Assembly: GCA_947594085.1 (NCBI GenBank)
Contig: CANQEB010000069.1
Coordinates: forward strand, 1-10,598
DNA length: 10,598 nucleotides
Source: an uncultured Lachnospiraceae bacterium
Lineage (GTDB): Bacteria > Bacillota > Clostridia > Lachnospirales > Lachnospiraceae
Direction of reading: 5' to 3'
Of the stretch, positions 1-7,457 are shown piece after piece. A program made the position numbers and the translations under genes. The notes under the pieces are model-generated. The model worked only from the letters and a program-made list of their open reading frames with translations. It was not told the origin of the DNA and did not search any database. Each line of letters starts with the position of its first letter. The first letter of the stretch is position 1.

Positions 1-1277
1 TGTCAGTCAGTCACAGTTACAAGATCGCTGTTGCCGGCACCGGCTATGTCGGTCTCTCGCTGGCTGTACTTCTCTCCCAGCACAACGAAGTGACAGCAGT
101 GGATGTTCTCCCTGAGAAAGTAGAAAAGCTAAACCATTATATCAGTCCAATCGGGGACGAATATATCGAAAAATATCTATCTGAAGCGAAAGCTGGGAAG
201 CGCATTCTGCATCTAACCGCCACCACAGACGGAGCAGCAGCATACGCCGATGCCGATTATGTCATCGTCGCCACGCCGACCAACTATGATCCCAAGACAA
301 ACTATTTTGACTGTTCTGCGGTCGAGACAGTCATCCGGCTGGTCCTGGAAACGACCGCCGGCAAAGCGCGCAAGCCGACCATCGTCGTCAAGTCCACCAT
401 TCCAGTCGGCTATACCACTCATGTCCGGGAAATGCTCCACACGGACAACATTATTTTCAGCCCTGAATTCCTGCGAGAATCCAAGGCACTCTATGACAAC
501 CTCTACCCTAGTCGGATCATTGTCGGCTGTGATGAAAACACTGAGAACGCTGCCCACACTTTCGCAGCCCTCTTGCAACAGGGCGCCATTAAATCACCTA
601 TCGAAACGGTTTTCATGGGCTGCACGGAAGCAGAAGCCACCAAACTGTTCGTCAATACGTACCTGGCTCTTCGCGTCTCTTACTTCAATGAGCTGGACAC
701 TTACGCCGAGGTCAAGGGACTCAATACCGCGCAGATCATCCGAGGCGTCTGTCTCGATCCGCGTATCGGCAATTACTACAACAATCCATCCTTTGGATAC
801 GGAGGATACTGCCTGCCCAAAGACACCAAGCAGCTGCTCGCGAACTACCGTGATGTGCCGGAGAATCTGATTCAGGCCATCGTCGAGAGCAACCGAACGA
901 GAAAAGATTTCATCGCCGAACGCGTCCTGGAGATCGCAGGCACCTATGAAAGCAGCGAATCCTATTCATCTGAGCGGGAATCACGCCAGAAAGATATTGT
1001 GGTCGGTGTCTATCGCCTGACCATGAAGGCAAATTCCGACAACTTCAGACAATCCTCCATCCAGGGTGTCATGAAGCGAATCAAGGCCAAAGGCGCTACT
1101 GTTGTCATCTATGAGCCTACCTTGGAGGACGGAACCACTTTCTTTGGCAGTCTGGTAGTAAACGATATCAAGAAATTCAAGAAAATGTGCGGCTGTATCA
1201 TTGCCAACCGCTACGATTCGACGCTGGACGATGTGAAAGAGAAGGTTTACACAAGGGATCTGTTCCGGAGAGATTAG
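1..1277 (+). CDS. ugd: UDP-glucose 6-dehydrogenase, start codon cut by the window edge
   Basis: Oxidises UDP-glucose to UDP-glucuronate with two NAD+ in the cytoplasm, feeding capsule or exopolysaccharide synthesis. The frame is open from base 3 and the first two bases, TG, would complete an NTG start, giving about 425 residues. The first in-frame start inside the window, GTG at 90, is too late because it would remove the nucleotide-binding glycines. Motifs seen, numbered from the NTG: Rossmann AGTGYVG (residues 12-18), SPEFLRES (about 154-161), and catalytic-cysteine motif [14 protein letters not shown] with Cys at about 271. The C-terminal UDP-binding domain has [14 protein letters not shown] and [13 protein letters not shown]. 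All are standard for the short bacterial Ugd/HasB type. An epimerase gene follows 72 bases downstream on the same strand, so the two are probably one operon making UDP-uronic acids. No defect is seen. Confidence 0.95.
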   Translation, partial: SVSHSYKIAVAGTGYVGLSLAVLLSQHNEVTAVDVLPEKVEKLNHYISPIGDEYIEKYLSEAKAGKRILHLTATTDGAAAYADADYVIVATPTNYDPKTNYFDCSAVETVIRLVLETTAGKARKPTIVVKSTIPVGYTTHVREMLHTDNIIFSPEFLRESKALYDNLYPSRIIVGCDENTENAAHTFAALLQQGAIKSPIETVFMGCTEAEATKLFVNTYLALRVSYFNELDTYAEVKGLNTAQIIRGVCLDPRIGNYYNNPSFGYGGYCLPKDTKQLLANYRDVPENLIQAIVESNRTRKDFIAERVLEIAGTYESSESYSSERESRQKDIVVGVYRLTMKANSDNFRQSSIQGVMKRIKAKGATVVIYEPTLEDGTTFFGSLVVNDIKKFKKMCGCIIANRYDSTLDDVKEKVYTRDLFRRD

Positions 1278-1349
1278 ACAGGCGTACAAACCCTATATTC
1301 GGACAATTTTTCAGAGTATATTTTCGATGGCAAAGAAAAGAGGTTTAAA

Positions 1350-2453
1350 ATGGGAGCAGGAAAGAAAAAAATAAATCTAAACGGAAAGACGATCTTGGTC
1401 ACCGGCTCACCCGGCTTCATCGGCGCGAATCTGGTCGTGCGTCTTCTGAGGGACATGACCAGCGGCACTGTAATCAGCCTCGACAATATGAACGATTACT
1501 ATGATCCTCAGCTGAAGGAATACCGGCTGCGACTGATCGAGGAATGCGCCAAGAAAAGCACGAGCGGTGTCCGGCACCTTTTCATCAGAGGCTCGATCGC
1601 CGACAAAACCCTGGTGGACGACATTTTCAAGACCCAAAGGCCTGCTCTCGTCGTCAATCTGGCGGCACAGGCAGGCGTGCGCTACTCCATCGACCACCCG
1701 GATGTCTACATTGAGAGCAATCTGATCGGTTTTTACAATATTCTGGAGGCCTGCCGCCACCATCCGGTCGAGCATCTGGTATACGCCTCCAGCTCTTCCG
1801 TCTACGGTGGAAACAAAAAAGTGCCCTTCTCCGTGGACGACAAGGTTGACAATCCCGTCAGCCTCTATGCCGCGACGAAGAAGAGCAACGAATTACTCGC
1901 GCACGCCTACTCCAAGCTCTACGACATCCCGTCCACGGGTCTGCGCTTTTTCACCGTGTATGGGCCTGCCGGTCGCCCGGATATGTTCTACTACTCCGCC
2001 ACGCAGAAGCTGGCGGCGGGTGATACCATCCAGATTTTCAACTATGGCAACTGCAAGCGCGACTTCACTTATGTGGATGACATCGTCGAGGGCGTCGTCC
2101 GCGTCATGCAGGGCGCGCCGGAAAAGTGCACCGGCGAAGACGGTCTCCCGCTCCCGCCCTACGCCGTATACAACATCGGCGGCGGCACACCGGAGAACCT
2201 GCTGGACTATATCGGCACCCTGCAGGAAGAGCTTGTCCGCGCCGGCATCCTCCCCGAAGATTACGATTTCGAAGGCCACCGCGAGCTTGTCGGCATGCAG
2301 CCCGGCGACGTGCCCGTGACCTACGCCGACAGCCGCGCGCTCGAAGAAGATTATGGCTTCCGCCCTCAGATTGGAATTCGCGAAGGGCTGCGAAAGTTTG
2401 CGGAGTGGTATAAAGAATACTATGCTATTTCCTGCCCTTCAGCCATTCAATGA
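1350..2453 (+). CDS. NAD-dependent epimerase, probably UDP-glucuronate 4-epimerase
   Basis: An extended short-chain dehydrogenase/reductase that most likely interconverts UDP-glucuronate and UDP-galacturonate. Seen in the 367 residues: NAD-binding TGSPGFIG (18-25), NLAAQAGVRYS (103-113), the SSSSVYGG loop with the catalytic Ser (147-154), catalytic YAATK (Tyr173, Lys177), RFFTVYGPAGRPDM (199-212) and KRDFTYVDDIVEG (236-248). The GRPDM loop and the neighbouring UDP-glucose dehydrogenase favour a glucuronate epimerase over a GalE-type enzyme, but exact substrate is inferred. The ATG at 1350 is preceded by AAAAGAGG with a 6-base gap. The gene lies 72 bases after ugd with no terminator between, so cotranscription is likely. 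The usual family C-terminus ends near the FAEWYKEYY stretch. The last eight or so residues here (ISCPSAIQ) are read antisense through a small gene on the other strand, so the 3' end may have been altered by a junction. No terminator was recognised after the stop. Confidence 0.88.
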   Translation: MGAGKKKINLNGKTILVTGSPGFIGANLVVRLLRDMTSGTVISLDNMNDYYDPQLKEYRLRLIEECAKKSTSGVRHLFIRGSIADKTLVDDIFKTQRPALVVNLAAQAGVRYSIDHPDVYIESNLIGFYNILEACRHHPVEHLVYASSSSVYGGNKKVPFSVDDKVDNPVSLYAATKKSNELLAHAYSKLYDIPSTGLRFFTVYGPAGRPDMFYYSATQKLAAGDTIQIFNYGNCKRDFTYVDDIVEGVVRVMQGAPEKCTGEDGLPLPPYAVYNIGGGTPENLLDYIGTLQEELVRAGILPEDYDFEGHRELVGMQPGDVPVTYADSRALEEDYGFRPQIGIREGLRKFAEWYKEYYAISCPSAIQ

Positions 2454-2511
2454 TGTAATAACTGATCACACCGGCCACAATAGCTGAGATGCAACCCATG
2501 ATATATTCCAC
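2425..2511 (-). CDS. 28-residue hydrophobic membrane peptide
   Basis: A small frame starting at GTG (2509-2511) and ending TAG (2425-2427). A full AAAGGAGGT ribosome site lies 7 bases before the start. The peptide has one hydrophobic helix of about 20 residues (IMGCISAIVAGVISYYIIEW), one acidic residue before it and a basic tail (LKGRK), so it should sit in the membrane as a single span. It resembles the many short peptides of the form MEY(I/V)-hydrophobic-AGV-(Y/W)L found in Lachnospiraceae; this is recalled and unchecked, and no function is known to me. It could be a toxin-like or regulatory membrane peptide. It lies 93 bases after the HsdM-like gene on the same strand, in the same frame, and its last 29 bases overlap the 3' end of the convergent epimerase gene. 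An upstream in-frame GTG at 2544 would give 39 residues but lacks a good ribosome site. Confidence 0.6.
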   Translation of the reverse strand: MEYIMGCISAIVAGVISYYIIEWLKGRK

Positions 2512-2518
2512 TATGGCG

Positions 2519-2527
2519 ACCTCCTTT
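2519..2527 (-). promoter_or_regulatory. Strong ribosome binding site of the small membrane peptide
   Basis: AAAGGAGGT on the minus strand, complementary to the 16S rRNA 3' end, with a 7-base gap to the GTG at 2511. It is the strongest ribosome site by eye in this region, and it is the main reason for calling the 28-residue frame a gene and for choosing this start over the GTG at 2544. Confidence 0.65.
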
Positions 2528-2604
2528 CCGTTTTTGACGGTCACTCTTACAACGCTGATTCCCTCATGTCCGTCGATACAATTAGGGCATTTACGTTCAT
2601 CTCG

Positions 2605-4218
2605 CTATTCCTCCTCCCATCGTTTTCTCAATCTTTCATAAGCTTCCATTGCATATCTGTAATCGCTGTCTGCTCCGATCAATTCTCTTTCGAGTTCCAT
2701 CTTTTCGGCAGTCAACTCTCGTGTATCCTTCAGCGAAAGAATGTATTCTTCCTTCACATATGCGCGTGGCCCAAAACAATATCCATTCCTTTCGATCTGA
2801 TCTGGCTCCACCAGGCAAGACAGTCCTTCCGCGCATTCTCTCTCTCTTACAAGGTTCACGATCCCATTGCTGCTCGGCAAACGCACTTCCTGCTGCCGCA
2901 TATCGACCTGAATCAGTTTTTTCCCTTCTTTTCCCGCCAGATTCAGCATATACACCGGCTGTGCTTCTGTCCTTCCCTTCCGGAATATCAGAAGTGCAAA
3001 TGGCGTATTGGTCCACGCAAAAGTACCTCCCGGGAATTCAATCACTGCGTCAAGTAATTTTTCCTCGAGAATGCGTGCTCGAATTTTCTCCATGCCTCCG
3101 GTCCTGCTGAGCAGTCCAAGCGGCATAATCACATATCCAATCCCCTGCTCATTTAACATTTGAACGATATGTCTCACGTAGATCCACTGATCAAGCGCCG
3201 GATACTCTGGCCACCAGGCAATACATTGCTTTACTTTGTCGTAATCCGTATAACGATCCCGCTCCGGAAACAGAATCTGATACGCCGGAACAAACGCAAA
3301 CGCGCGGTCGCATTTTCCAATGATTTCCGTGTAGTTTCGTGGAATGCAGGGCAACGAAGCAGTCTGCACTTCCATTCTCTGTCTGCCAGATGCCATCAGC
3401 AGAATCATGATAACTGCCGATGAAAGCCTTTCCTTTTCAAAACAGGCATATGTCACCCCGGCTCTACGTGCCGTGCAGTATGGAAGCAACAATATGCTAT
3501 CACTGGTTGCCCCATACCATTGCATCTCGCCTTTTCCATCCGAAAGCTCTCTCAAGATCTTGATTATTGGCATTGGAATCGGTGCGGCTGAGGACATCCC
3601 TGAACCGACGAAGGAACCATATTTCAATACCAGTTCAATCGCCGCCGCCAAGTATACTTCGCAGAGATCACACTGCGGCCAAGCATTTATGCTACCTAAC
3701 ACGCCAGACACACGGTGCAAAAGCTCCTTGTCCTCGAATATACCGCTATCCTCCAAATCTACCAGCAAGCTGCCCCGCGGTATCCCGATAATCCTGCTGC
3801 CATCATCCAGTTTTTCGAGGATATTTTTCAACGCACCATATGGAATCTTGCCATCCAAAAATCCATCCAGGACGTCAGGCTTTCGAAAACGTCCATTGCT
3901 TCTAATTATCGCGTCATCCATAAATCCATCCAGGACGTCAGATTTTCGAAAACGCCCATTGCTTCTAATTATCGCGTCATCCGTAAATTCATTCAGAACA
4001 TCAGACAGGGCGATATCCTGCAGCACTATTTCTCCCCGCCCCTCAGCGGCAGAAAAAAATTTCATCATAATAACAAAAACTCCTGCTGTGATGACATTAT
4101 CCCACATAAAAGGAGCGCTACGCCTGGAACTGGACATACAGTTACGAATATCGTCCGCAATCCGTCTGCCAATCTCATACTCCTCACGTCCTGTATATGC
4201 CTTCTGTGCTCTGATCAT
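2605..4218 (-). CDS. HsdM-like N6-adenine methylase family protein with degenerate motifs
   Basis: A 537-residue protein related to type I modification subunits (HsdM). Its ATG (4216-4218) overlaps the stop of the specificity gene as ATGA, with TGGAGG upstream, so translation is probably coupled; an upstream in-frame start at 4314 would lie inside that gene and is rejected. Seen: an N-terminal helical region like the HsdM N-domain (about 35-60), then a 21-residue tandem repeat (72-128), then a methylase core best recognised at WIYVRHIVQMLNEQGIGYVIMP (345-366) and LLDAVIEFPGGTFAWTNTPF (388-407), the usual region after the catalytic motif. A coiled C-terminal tail ends ERLRKRWEEE. Odd: where HsdM has DPACGSGG I find only a stretch like YGATSDSILL (235-244), and where it has NPPF/Y I find FVPAYQ (309-314), so methyl transfer is doubtful. 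The frame is intact, so this is not simple decay. It could be a structural or regulatory partner of HsdS. No hsdR is seen nearby. Confidence 0.75.
   Translation of the reverse strand: MIRAQKAYTGREEYEIGRRIADDIRNCMSSSRRSAPFMWDNVITAGVFVIMMKFFSAAEGRGEIVLQDIALSDVLNEFTDDAIIRSNGRFRKSDVLDGFMDDAIIRSNGRFRKPDVLDGFLDGKIPYGALKNILEKLDDGSRIIGIPRGSLLVDLEDSGIFEDKELLHRVSGVLGSINAWPQCDLCEVYLAAAIELVLKYGSFVGSGMSSAAPIPMPIIKILRELSDGKGEMQWYGATSDSILLLPYCTARRAGVTYACFEKERLSSAVIMILLMASGRQRMEVQTASLPCIPRNYTEIIGKCDRAFAFVPAYQILFPERDRYTDYDKVKQCIAWWPEYPALDQWIYVRHIVQMLNEQGIGYVIMPLGLLSRTGGMEKIRARILEEKLLDAVIEFPGGTFAWTNTPFALLIFRKGRTEAQPVYMLNLAGKEGKKLIQVDMRQQEVRLPSSNGIVNLVRERECAEGLSCLVEPDQIERNGYCFGPRAYVKEEYILSLKDTRELTAEKMELERELIGADSDYRYAMEAYERLRKRWEEE
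3835..4005 (-). repeat. In-frame 63-bp tandem repeat, two full copies plus a partial third
   Basis: Full copies at 3943-4005 and 3880-3942 match at 56 of 63 bases by eye, and a diverged partial copy covers about 3835-3879. The unit is exactly 21 codons, so copy number can change without shifting the frame. The encoded units begin (S/P)DVL(N/D)(E/G)F and the two full ones end DDAIIRSNGRFRK. The repeat lies at residues 72-128 of the HsdM-like protein, between its N-terminal helical region and the methylase core. Confidence 0.92.
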
Positions 4219-4820
4219 GTTTTCTGCGCCTCCAGTACCGCTTCCGCAATTACGGCATCGCTGATATCCTGCTGCTTGCGCGCCAACCTTTCGAGAGTCG
4301 CCTTCCTGCGGCAAGACTGCCAGTACGCTGCCCCCACAATCTGCTGCTCCTCAAGGGGGAGAATCGGTATCTCCAGATCCTGCAACGCCTTCGCTCTGAC
4401 CATCGACATTGCAGAGGCACTAACCCCCAGCAATAATTCCCTCCTGGCAAAGTCAGAGTTCAGATACCCCAGAAGAAAATACGGGTCGATGATGTCTGCA
4501 TTGATCCCGCGAAGAATTCCACAGAAACTTGGAACTATCAGTCCCTCATCGTCTTCCGTGATTCTCGCACAATCATATGGGGAAGAAAGCTTGATCACGA
4601 TATCTCCCGCCAATGTAATCCGGCTCTGCTGTACCGCCTTCTTCAACAACACAGTCCCAATATTTTCGTGATGAATGATCCCACCTGAGATCGCACCTGG
4701 ATTCAGCACTTCTGCTTCTACAATATTCGCCCCAGGCCCCTCGTCTTCCCGGCAGGTTACCCTGCTCATGATCTGACCGGTCGTCACAGTCGAGACCACT
4801 GCAGATAAATTTGTCTTCAT
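4215..4820 (-). CDS. Half-size type I specificity subunit (single TRD, HsdS-like)
   Basis: A 201-residue protein with one target-recognition domain and one conserved helix; ordinary HsdS has two of each and about 400 residues. Seen: a TTGQIMSRV start of the type common in HsdS domains (13-21), GDIVIKLSSPYDCARI (72-87), IDPYFLLGYLNS (111-122), then IPILPLEEQQIVGAAY (151-166) followed by a long basic and acidic helix (167-200) that normally spaces the domains and contacts HsdM. Half-S proteins usually dimerise to read a palindromic bipartite site; that is family knowledge. The ATG at 4820 has AAGGGG 7 bases upstream and a near-consensus promoter about 90 bases upstream. Its stop overlaps the start of the HsdM-like gene. 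The order S then M is the reverse of the common hsdM-hsdS order, and no HsdR is in the window. Confidence 0.85.
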   Translation of the reverse strand: MKTNLSAVVSTVTTGQIMSRVTCREDEGPGANIVEAEVLNPGAISGGIIHHENIGTVLLKKAVQQSRITLAGDIVIKLSSPYDCARITEDDEGLIVPSFCGILRGINADIIDPYFLLGYLNSDFARRELLLGVSASAMSMVRAKALQDLEIPILPLEEQQIVGAAYWQSCRRKATLERLARKQQDISDAVIAEAVLEAQKT

Positions 4821-4907
4821 ATTTCTACCCCTTCATTTCTTCGTATTGCTACCATACATTTTGATGAATTTTAGTGGATAGGTTTTGCATGTTCATTTTG
4901 TATTTAC

Positions 4908-4936
4908 AGTGTATCATGTCCAGAAAAGATTGTCAA
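4908..4936 (-). promoter_or_regulatory. Sigma-A promoter of the hsdS-hsdM-like unit
   Basis: Minus strand: TTGACA (4931-4936), a 17-base spacer (4914-4930), and TACACT (4908-4913) with an extended -10 TG one base before it. Transcription should start near 4900, leaving a leader of about 80 bases before the ATG at 4820. Apart from this promoter, the 199-base gap (4821-5019) shows no gene and no clear terminator. Confidence 0.8.
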
Positions 4937-5019
4937 GAGGTTTTTGGGTGATAGGTGGGGGATGTTCAGGGCAGAAAATAAGAACGCAGGCTCCAAAAAT
5001 TTATTAAACTAATGGTACA

Positions 5020-5831
5020 TCATTTTATCACCTCGTCCAAAATCTTCCTTTCATCGTACTCCGGCGCATACTTTTGAGCTATCTCAACGATTTCGCCAAT
5101 CTTCTCCTCTGTCTCTTCCAAAGTCTCGGCAATCTGCGCCACGGTATAGGACTTTCTCAGCTTCTTCAATACCTGACTGATCAATTTCAACTCAATACCT
5201 TGTTTAAGCCCTCTTTCAAGTCCCTTCTCGATTCCACGCTCTTCCACCAAATCAGATAAATTGCACAACTCTGCCGTCGCCTCCTTCAATTCATAGCTCA
5301 TCGGGATCCCATATGTATGCTCCAGTGCTTTCTCTTTCCACTTCGGTGTCATCCTGCTGCTCAGTAGTGTCGTCAAAAGCCTATGTAACTGATTTCCGGC
5401 AGACGCGTCCTCATTCTTTGGAAGCCGCACCATCACAACAGAAAGAAGATCATACCGCTCTCTTCCTTTGTATTCCCCATAAATATTCCTCGGTTGGATC
5501 CTGTACTCACGAATCGTATTTGCGTTTCTTCCTTCCTCCATGCAGATCCAGATTGAATAAACCTTCCTCACTGCGTAATCATCCGCAGTAATCACCGTAT
5601 CCATCCTGAGGACTTTATCCAGCCGTGTGTTCCCCGGCATAACGGAAATGTTCGCCACCTGCGGGGTTCCCTCTATGTAGCTTCTATGTTACACCCTTTG
5701 TACTCTTCCGCGGAGTATTTCAGTATCCACGCCAAGATCGTCTTGTCGCTGAGGATCGTCTTCACGTTCTCATCATACTTCGCCTTATCATTTGCAGAAT
5801 CCAGAGATCTCTTGAGATAAGTATCTATCAT
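5020..5831 (-). pseudogene. Decayed Rpn / PD-(D/E)XK 'transposase' family gene
   Basis: Begins at ATG 5829-5831 with AAAGGAG upstream and reads 52 codons (MIDTYLKRSLDSANDKAKYD...) to TAG at 5673-5675. The family sequence then resumes one frame over at YIEGTPQVANISVMPG and runs to TGA at 5020-5022, with DDYAVRKVYSIWICM and the C-terminal NLSDLVEERGIEKGLERGLK typical of these proteins. Two lesions are inferred: a frameshift near 5676-5690, and an internal deletion between PGNTRLDKV and DDYAVRKVYS. As I recall the family, that gap should hold 70 or so residues with the nuclease core, including the conserved EAQ motif; none of it is present. The resulting protein cannot be an active nuclease. Members of this family are Rpn-like recombination-promoting nucleases, often annotated as transposases. 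The promoter is still intact. A 212-residue C-terminal product from an internal start at 5658 remains possible but has no supporting ribosome site that I see. Confidence 0.82.
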
Positions 5832-5865
5832 ACTTCTACTCCTTTGTTTGATTCTGCATATAACT

Positions 5866-5894
5866 AGTATAACATTCTATCGAACGAAAAGCAA
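5866..5894 (-). promoter_or_regulatory. Promoter of the decayed Rpn-family gene
   Basis: Minus strand: TTGCTT (5889-5894), 17-base spacer, TATACT (5866-5871) with an extended -10 TGT directly before it. It lies about 35 bases upstream of the ATG at 5831. Spacing and the extended -10 make it convincing, although the -35 is imperfect. Confidence 0.65.
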
Positions 5895-6185
5895 CAAAAA
5901 TTACATTTTATCCAGTCCTATCCGAATTAAGAAAACTCCCCGTGATATCTAGCCGATTTATCTTTGTTTCGTTTTATCTATTTTGTGTAGAAGTCCTCTA
6001 CACTTTCCAAGTTGAATACTCACCGGAATCGGCACAAACAGTTCCCACAGGAAAATATCCCAGAGCTAAACACGCTCCGGAACATTCCCCATGTTGGTCA
6101 ATCTAGACTTTCCTCATATGTAGATCTGTGACGGTGCAAGATACACCCGTCGACTTTTCGTAGCGTATATGTTCGCGACTTACGG
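5895..6185. other. Intergenic stretch with no gene recognised
   Basis: Between the two Rpn-family genes I see no frame resembling a known protein on either strand. The only structure noted is a short hairpin, GTGTAG (5985-5990) and CTACAC (5998-6003) with a 7-base loop. It is followed by TTTCC on the plus strand and AAAA on the minus strand, so it is a poor terminator in either direction. The stretch directly follows the stop of the downstream-facing Rpn gene (6186), so any terminator for that gene should lie here, but none is clear. Confidence 0.5.
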
Positions 6186-7118
6186 TTACTGCCGGATCTG
6201 CCGCTCAAACTCTTCAACAGAAGACGCGGATGCTGCAACCTTCAGGTATCTGTGCAGCACATCACTGTCCTTTTCAGAAAACAGATATTCCCGCAGGTCA
6301 TCCGGCACCTCATCCGGAAGGCTCTCCAGCAAGACAAGTATAGCCTCTGCTATTCCTTCCGATCTTCCTTCCGCTCTGCCTCTTTTCTCACCACGCTCCT
6401 CTGCCTCCTGGCTGTGTACCTCGATATCTGTTTCGTAATCGTATTCAGCCATCAGCATGTTGACAACCTCCTCGCTCTTGCGCCCGAGATAGTCCGCAAG
6501 AATATTCTCCTTGATACATTCCTTTACCGCCTTCTCGAGCTTGTTCTTGTCCCCGCCAAACTGCCTCGTCTTTTCAATAAACTCGCTGTACTGGCGGAGC
6601 GTGCCGCACTTTTCCAGAAGCTCATGCCTTTTATCCGTGTTTATGTTGATCACCCGGACTTCTAACTCCAGCTTCCCATTCAATCCGCATTGTTCCGCGA
6701 ACGCATCCGAGAGTCTCAGCATCTGCTCCCCAGGCTGGTCTTCCTCCCCATTATAAAATACGAGGAAAGACGGAGCCATCAGTTCGTACGGCAATTCTGA
6801 ATACCTCGCCTTCACCGGCATCAGCTTTTCATACTCGCGTGCGATATACATCAGCATGCGCACCGGCATGTTCAGATTGATCGTACTCTGGTGTTCGCTT
6901 AAAATGATCCTCCGGCCTCCAACTGAAAACGCAACATCGTTCTTCATGTTCCTGAACAGGACATCTTCCAGCCGTACTTTCCCGATCAGGGAAGTGTCCT
7001 GCAAGGCCGTGCCAAACAGGCCGTTATACAACTCCAGCAGATTCCTCTCCGCGGTCTCATCCGAATAGTACAAGTCACAGAACACGCTGTCCTTGTATTT
7101 TCTGTTTTCTTTTGCCAT
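6186..7118 (-). CDS. Rpn family PD-(D/E)XK nuclease / putative transposase, intact
   Basis: A 310-residue member of the recombination-promoting nuclease (Rpn/YhgA-like) families with a PD-(D/E)XK fold. Seen: the N-terminal KYKDSVFCDLY, the core NDVAFSVGGRRIILSEHQST (60-79) with Asp61 and Glu75-x-Gln77 in the expected places, NMPVRMLMYIAREYEKL (83-99), and PSFLVFYNGEE. A charged, Glu/Arg/Gly-rich linker (EEVVNMLMAEYDYE, then EERGEKRGRAEGRSEG) leads to the C-terminal tail. Related proteins are DNA endonucleases that promote recombination and are typically present in many variable copies; the role here is inferred. ATG 7116-7118 was chosen because AAAGGAAAG lies just upstream and the promoter would start transcription near 7170, which excludes the in-frame ATG at 7170-7172. 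It belongs to a different subfamily from the decayed copy upstream of 5831. No lesion is visible. Confidence 0.85.
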   Translation of the reverse strand: MAKENRKYKDSVFCDLYYSDETAERNLLELYNGLFGTALQDTSLIGKVRLEDVLFRNMKNDVAFSVGGRRIILSEHQSTINLNMPVRMLMYIAREYEKLMPVKARYSELPYELMAPSFLVFYNGEEDQPGEQMLRLSDAFAEQCGLNGKLELEVRVININTDKRHELLEKCGTLRQYSEFIEKTRQFGGDKNKLEKAVKECIKENILADYLGRKSEEVVNMLMAEYDYETDIEVHSQEAEERGEKRGRAEGRSEGIAEAILVLLESLPDEVPDDLREYLFSEKDSDVLHRYLKVAASASSVEEFERQIRQ

Positions 7119-7176
7119 GGTTTCTTTCCTTTCTTCTATCTCCCAAAGGACGGAAACATACGGGAATGGCATTTAT

Positions 7177-7205
7177 ATTTTACCGCAGCGCTCTTTTTGC
7201 GTCAA
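7177..7205 (-). promoter_or_regulatory. Promoter of the intact Rpn-family gene
   Basis: Minus strand: TTGACG (7200-7205), 17-base spacer (7183-7199), TAAAAT (7177-7182). It predicts a start near 7170 and a leader of about 50 bases to the ATG at 7118. The remaining gap towards the lactate dehydrogenase terminator (7206-7358) is AT-rich and shows nothing else I recognise. Confidence 0.75.
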
Positions 7206-7358
7206 GGAAAACAAAATCTCAAGTTTCCGTACTTTTATCCCCAGCAACCAGCTTTGATTGACACAATCCTTTCCTAAGCCATGGCAAAGTTGTTTTCATA
7301 CTTATTTTGTATCTCGCGATTATTTATATATCTCAAGAAATAACTTAATGTATAAACT

Positions 7359-7408
7359 AAAAATCCCGTGACGGTCCATAGCTTTCATGCCATAGACAGC
7401 CACGGGAT
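7359..7408 (-). terminator. Rho-independent terminator after the lactate dehydrogenase pseudogene
   Basis: On the minus strand ATCCCGTG pairs with CACGGGAT (7401-7408 with 7363-7370). Inside this, GTCTATGGC pairs with GCTATGGAC (nine pairs, two of them G-U) around the loop ATGAAA, so the hairpin is nearly continuous. A run of four T follows the stem on the minus strand (7359-7362). It starts about 50 bases after the stop at 7458. There is no T run on the plus-strand side, so it works in one direction. Confidence 0.85.
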
Positions 7409-7457
7409 AACCATGTCTTTCACATCCTGTACTGATGCGGGATCATTTATCCCCCAC

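Noticed and set aside
213..578. Antisense frame opposite ugd, and similar frames opposite the epimerase and phosphoglucomutase genes
   Set aside because: They are mirror frames of GC-rich coding sequence with low-complexity products and no start signals.
3835..4005. CRISPR-like direct repeats
   Set aside because: The copies are contiguous with no spacers and are exactly 21 codons within an intact coding frame.
4219..4314. A longer N-terminus for the HsdM-like protein
   Set aside because: These 32 codons lie inside hsdS in another frame; the ATGA overlap and the ribosome site at 4218 fit better.
3344..4671. Long open frames on the plus strand (306 and 318 codons)
   Set aside because: They lie antisense to the hsdS and hsdM-like genes, have no family resemblance and no ribosome site I can see, and one only stays open because it repeats the 63-bp unit.
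5985..6003. GTGTAG/CTACAC hairpin as a terminator
   Set aside because: Only six pairs and no T run in either direction.
7119..7172. An 18-residue longer start for the intact Rpn protein
   Set aside because: The predicted transcription start (about 7170) falls at that ATG, and the good ribosome site belongs to the start at 7118.
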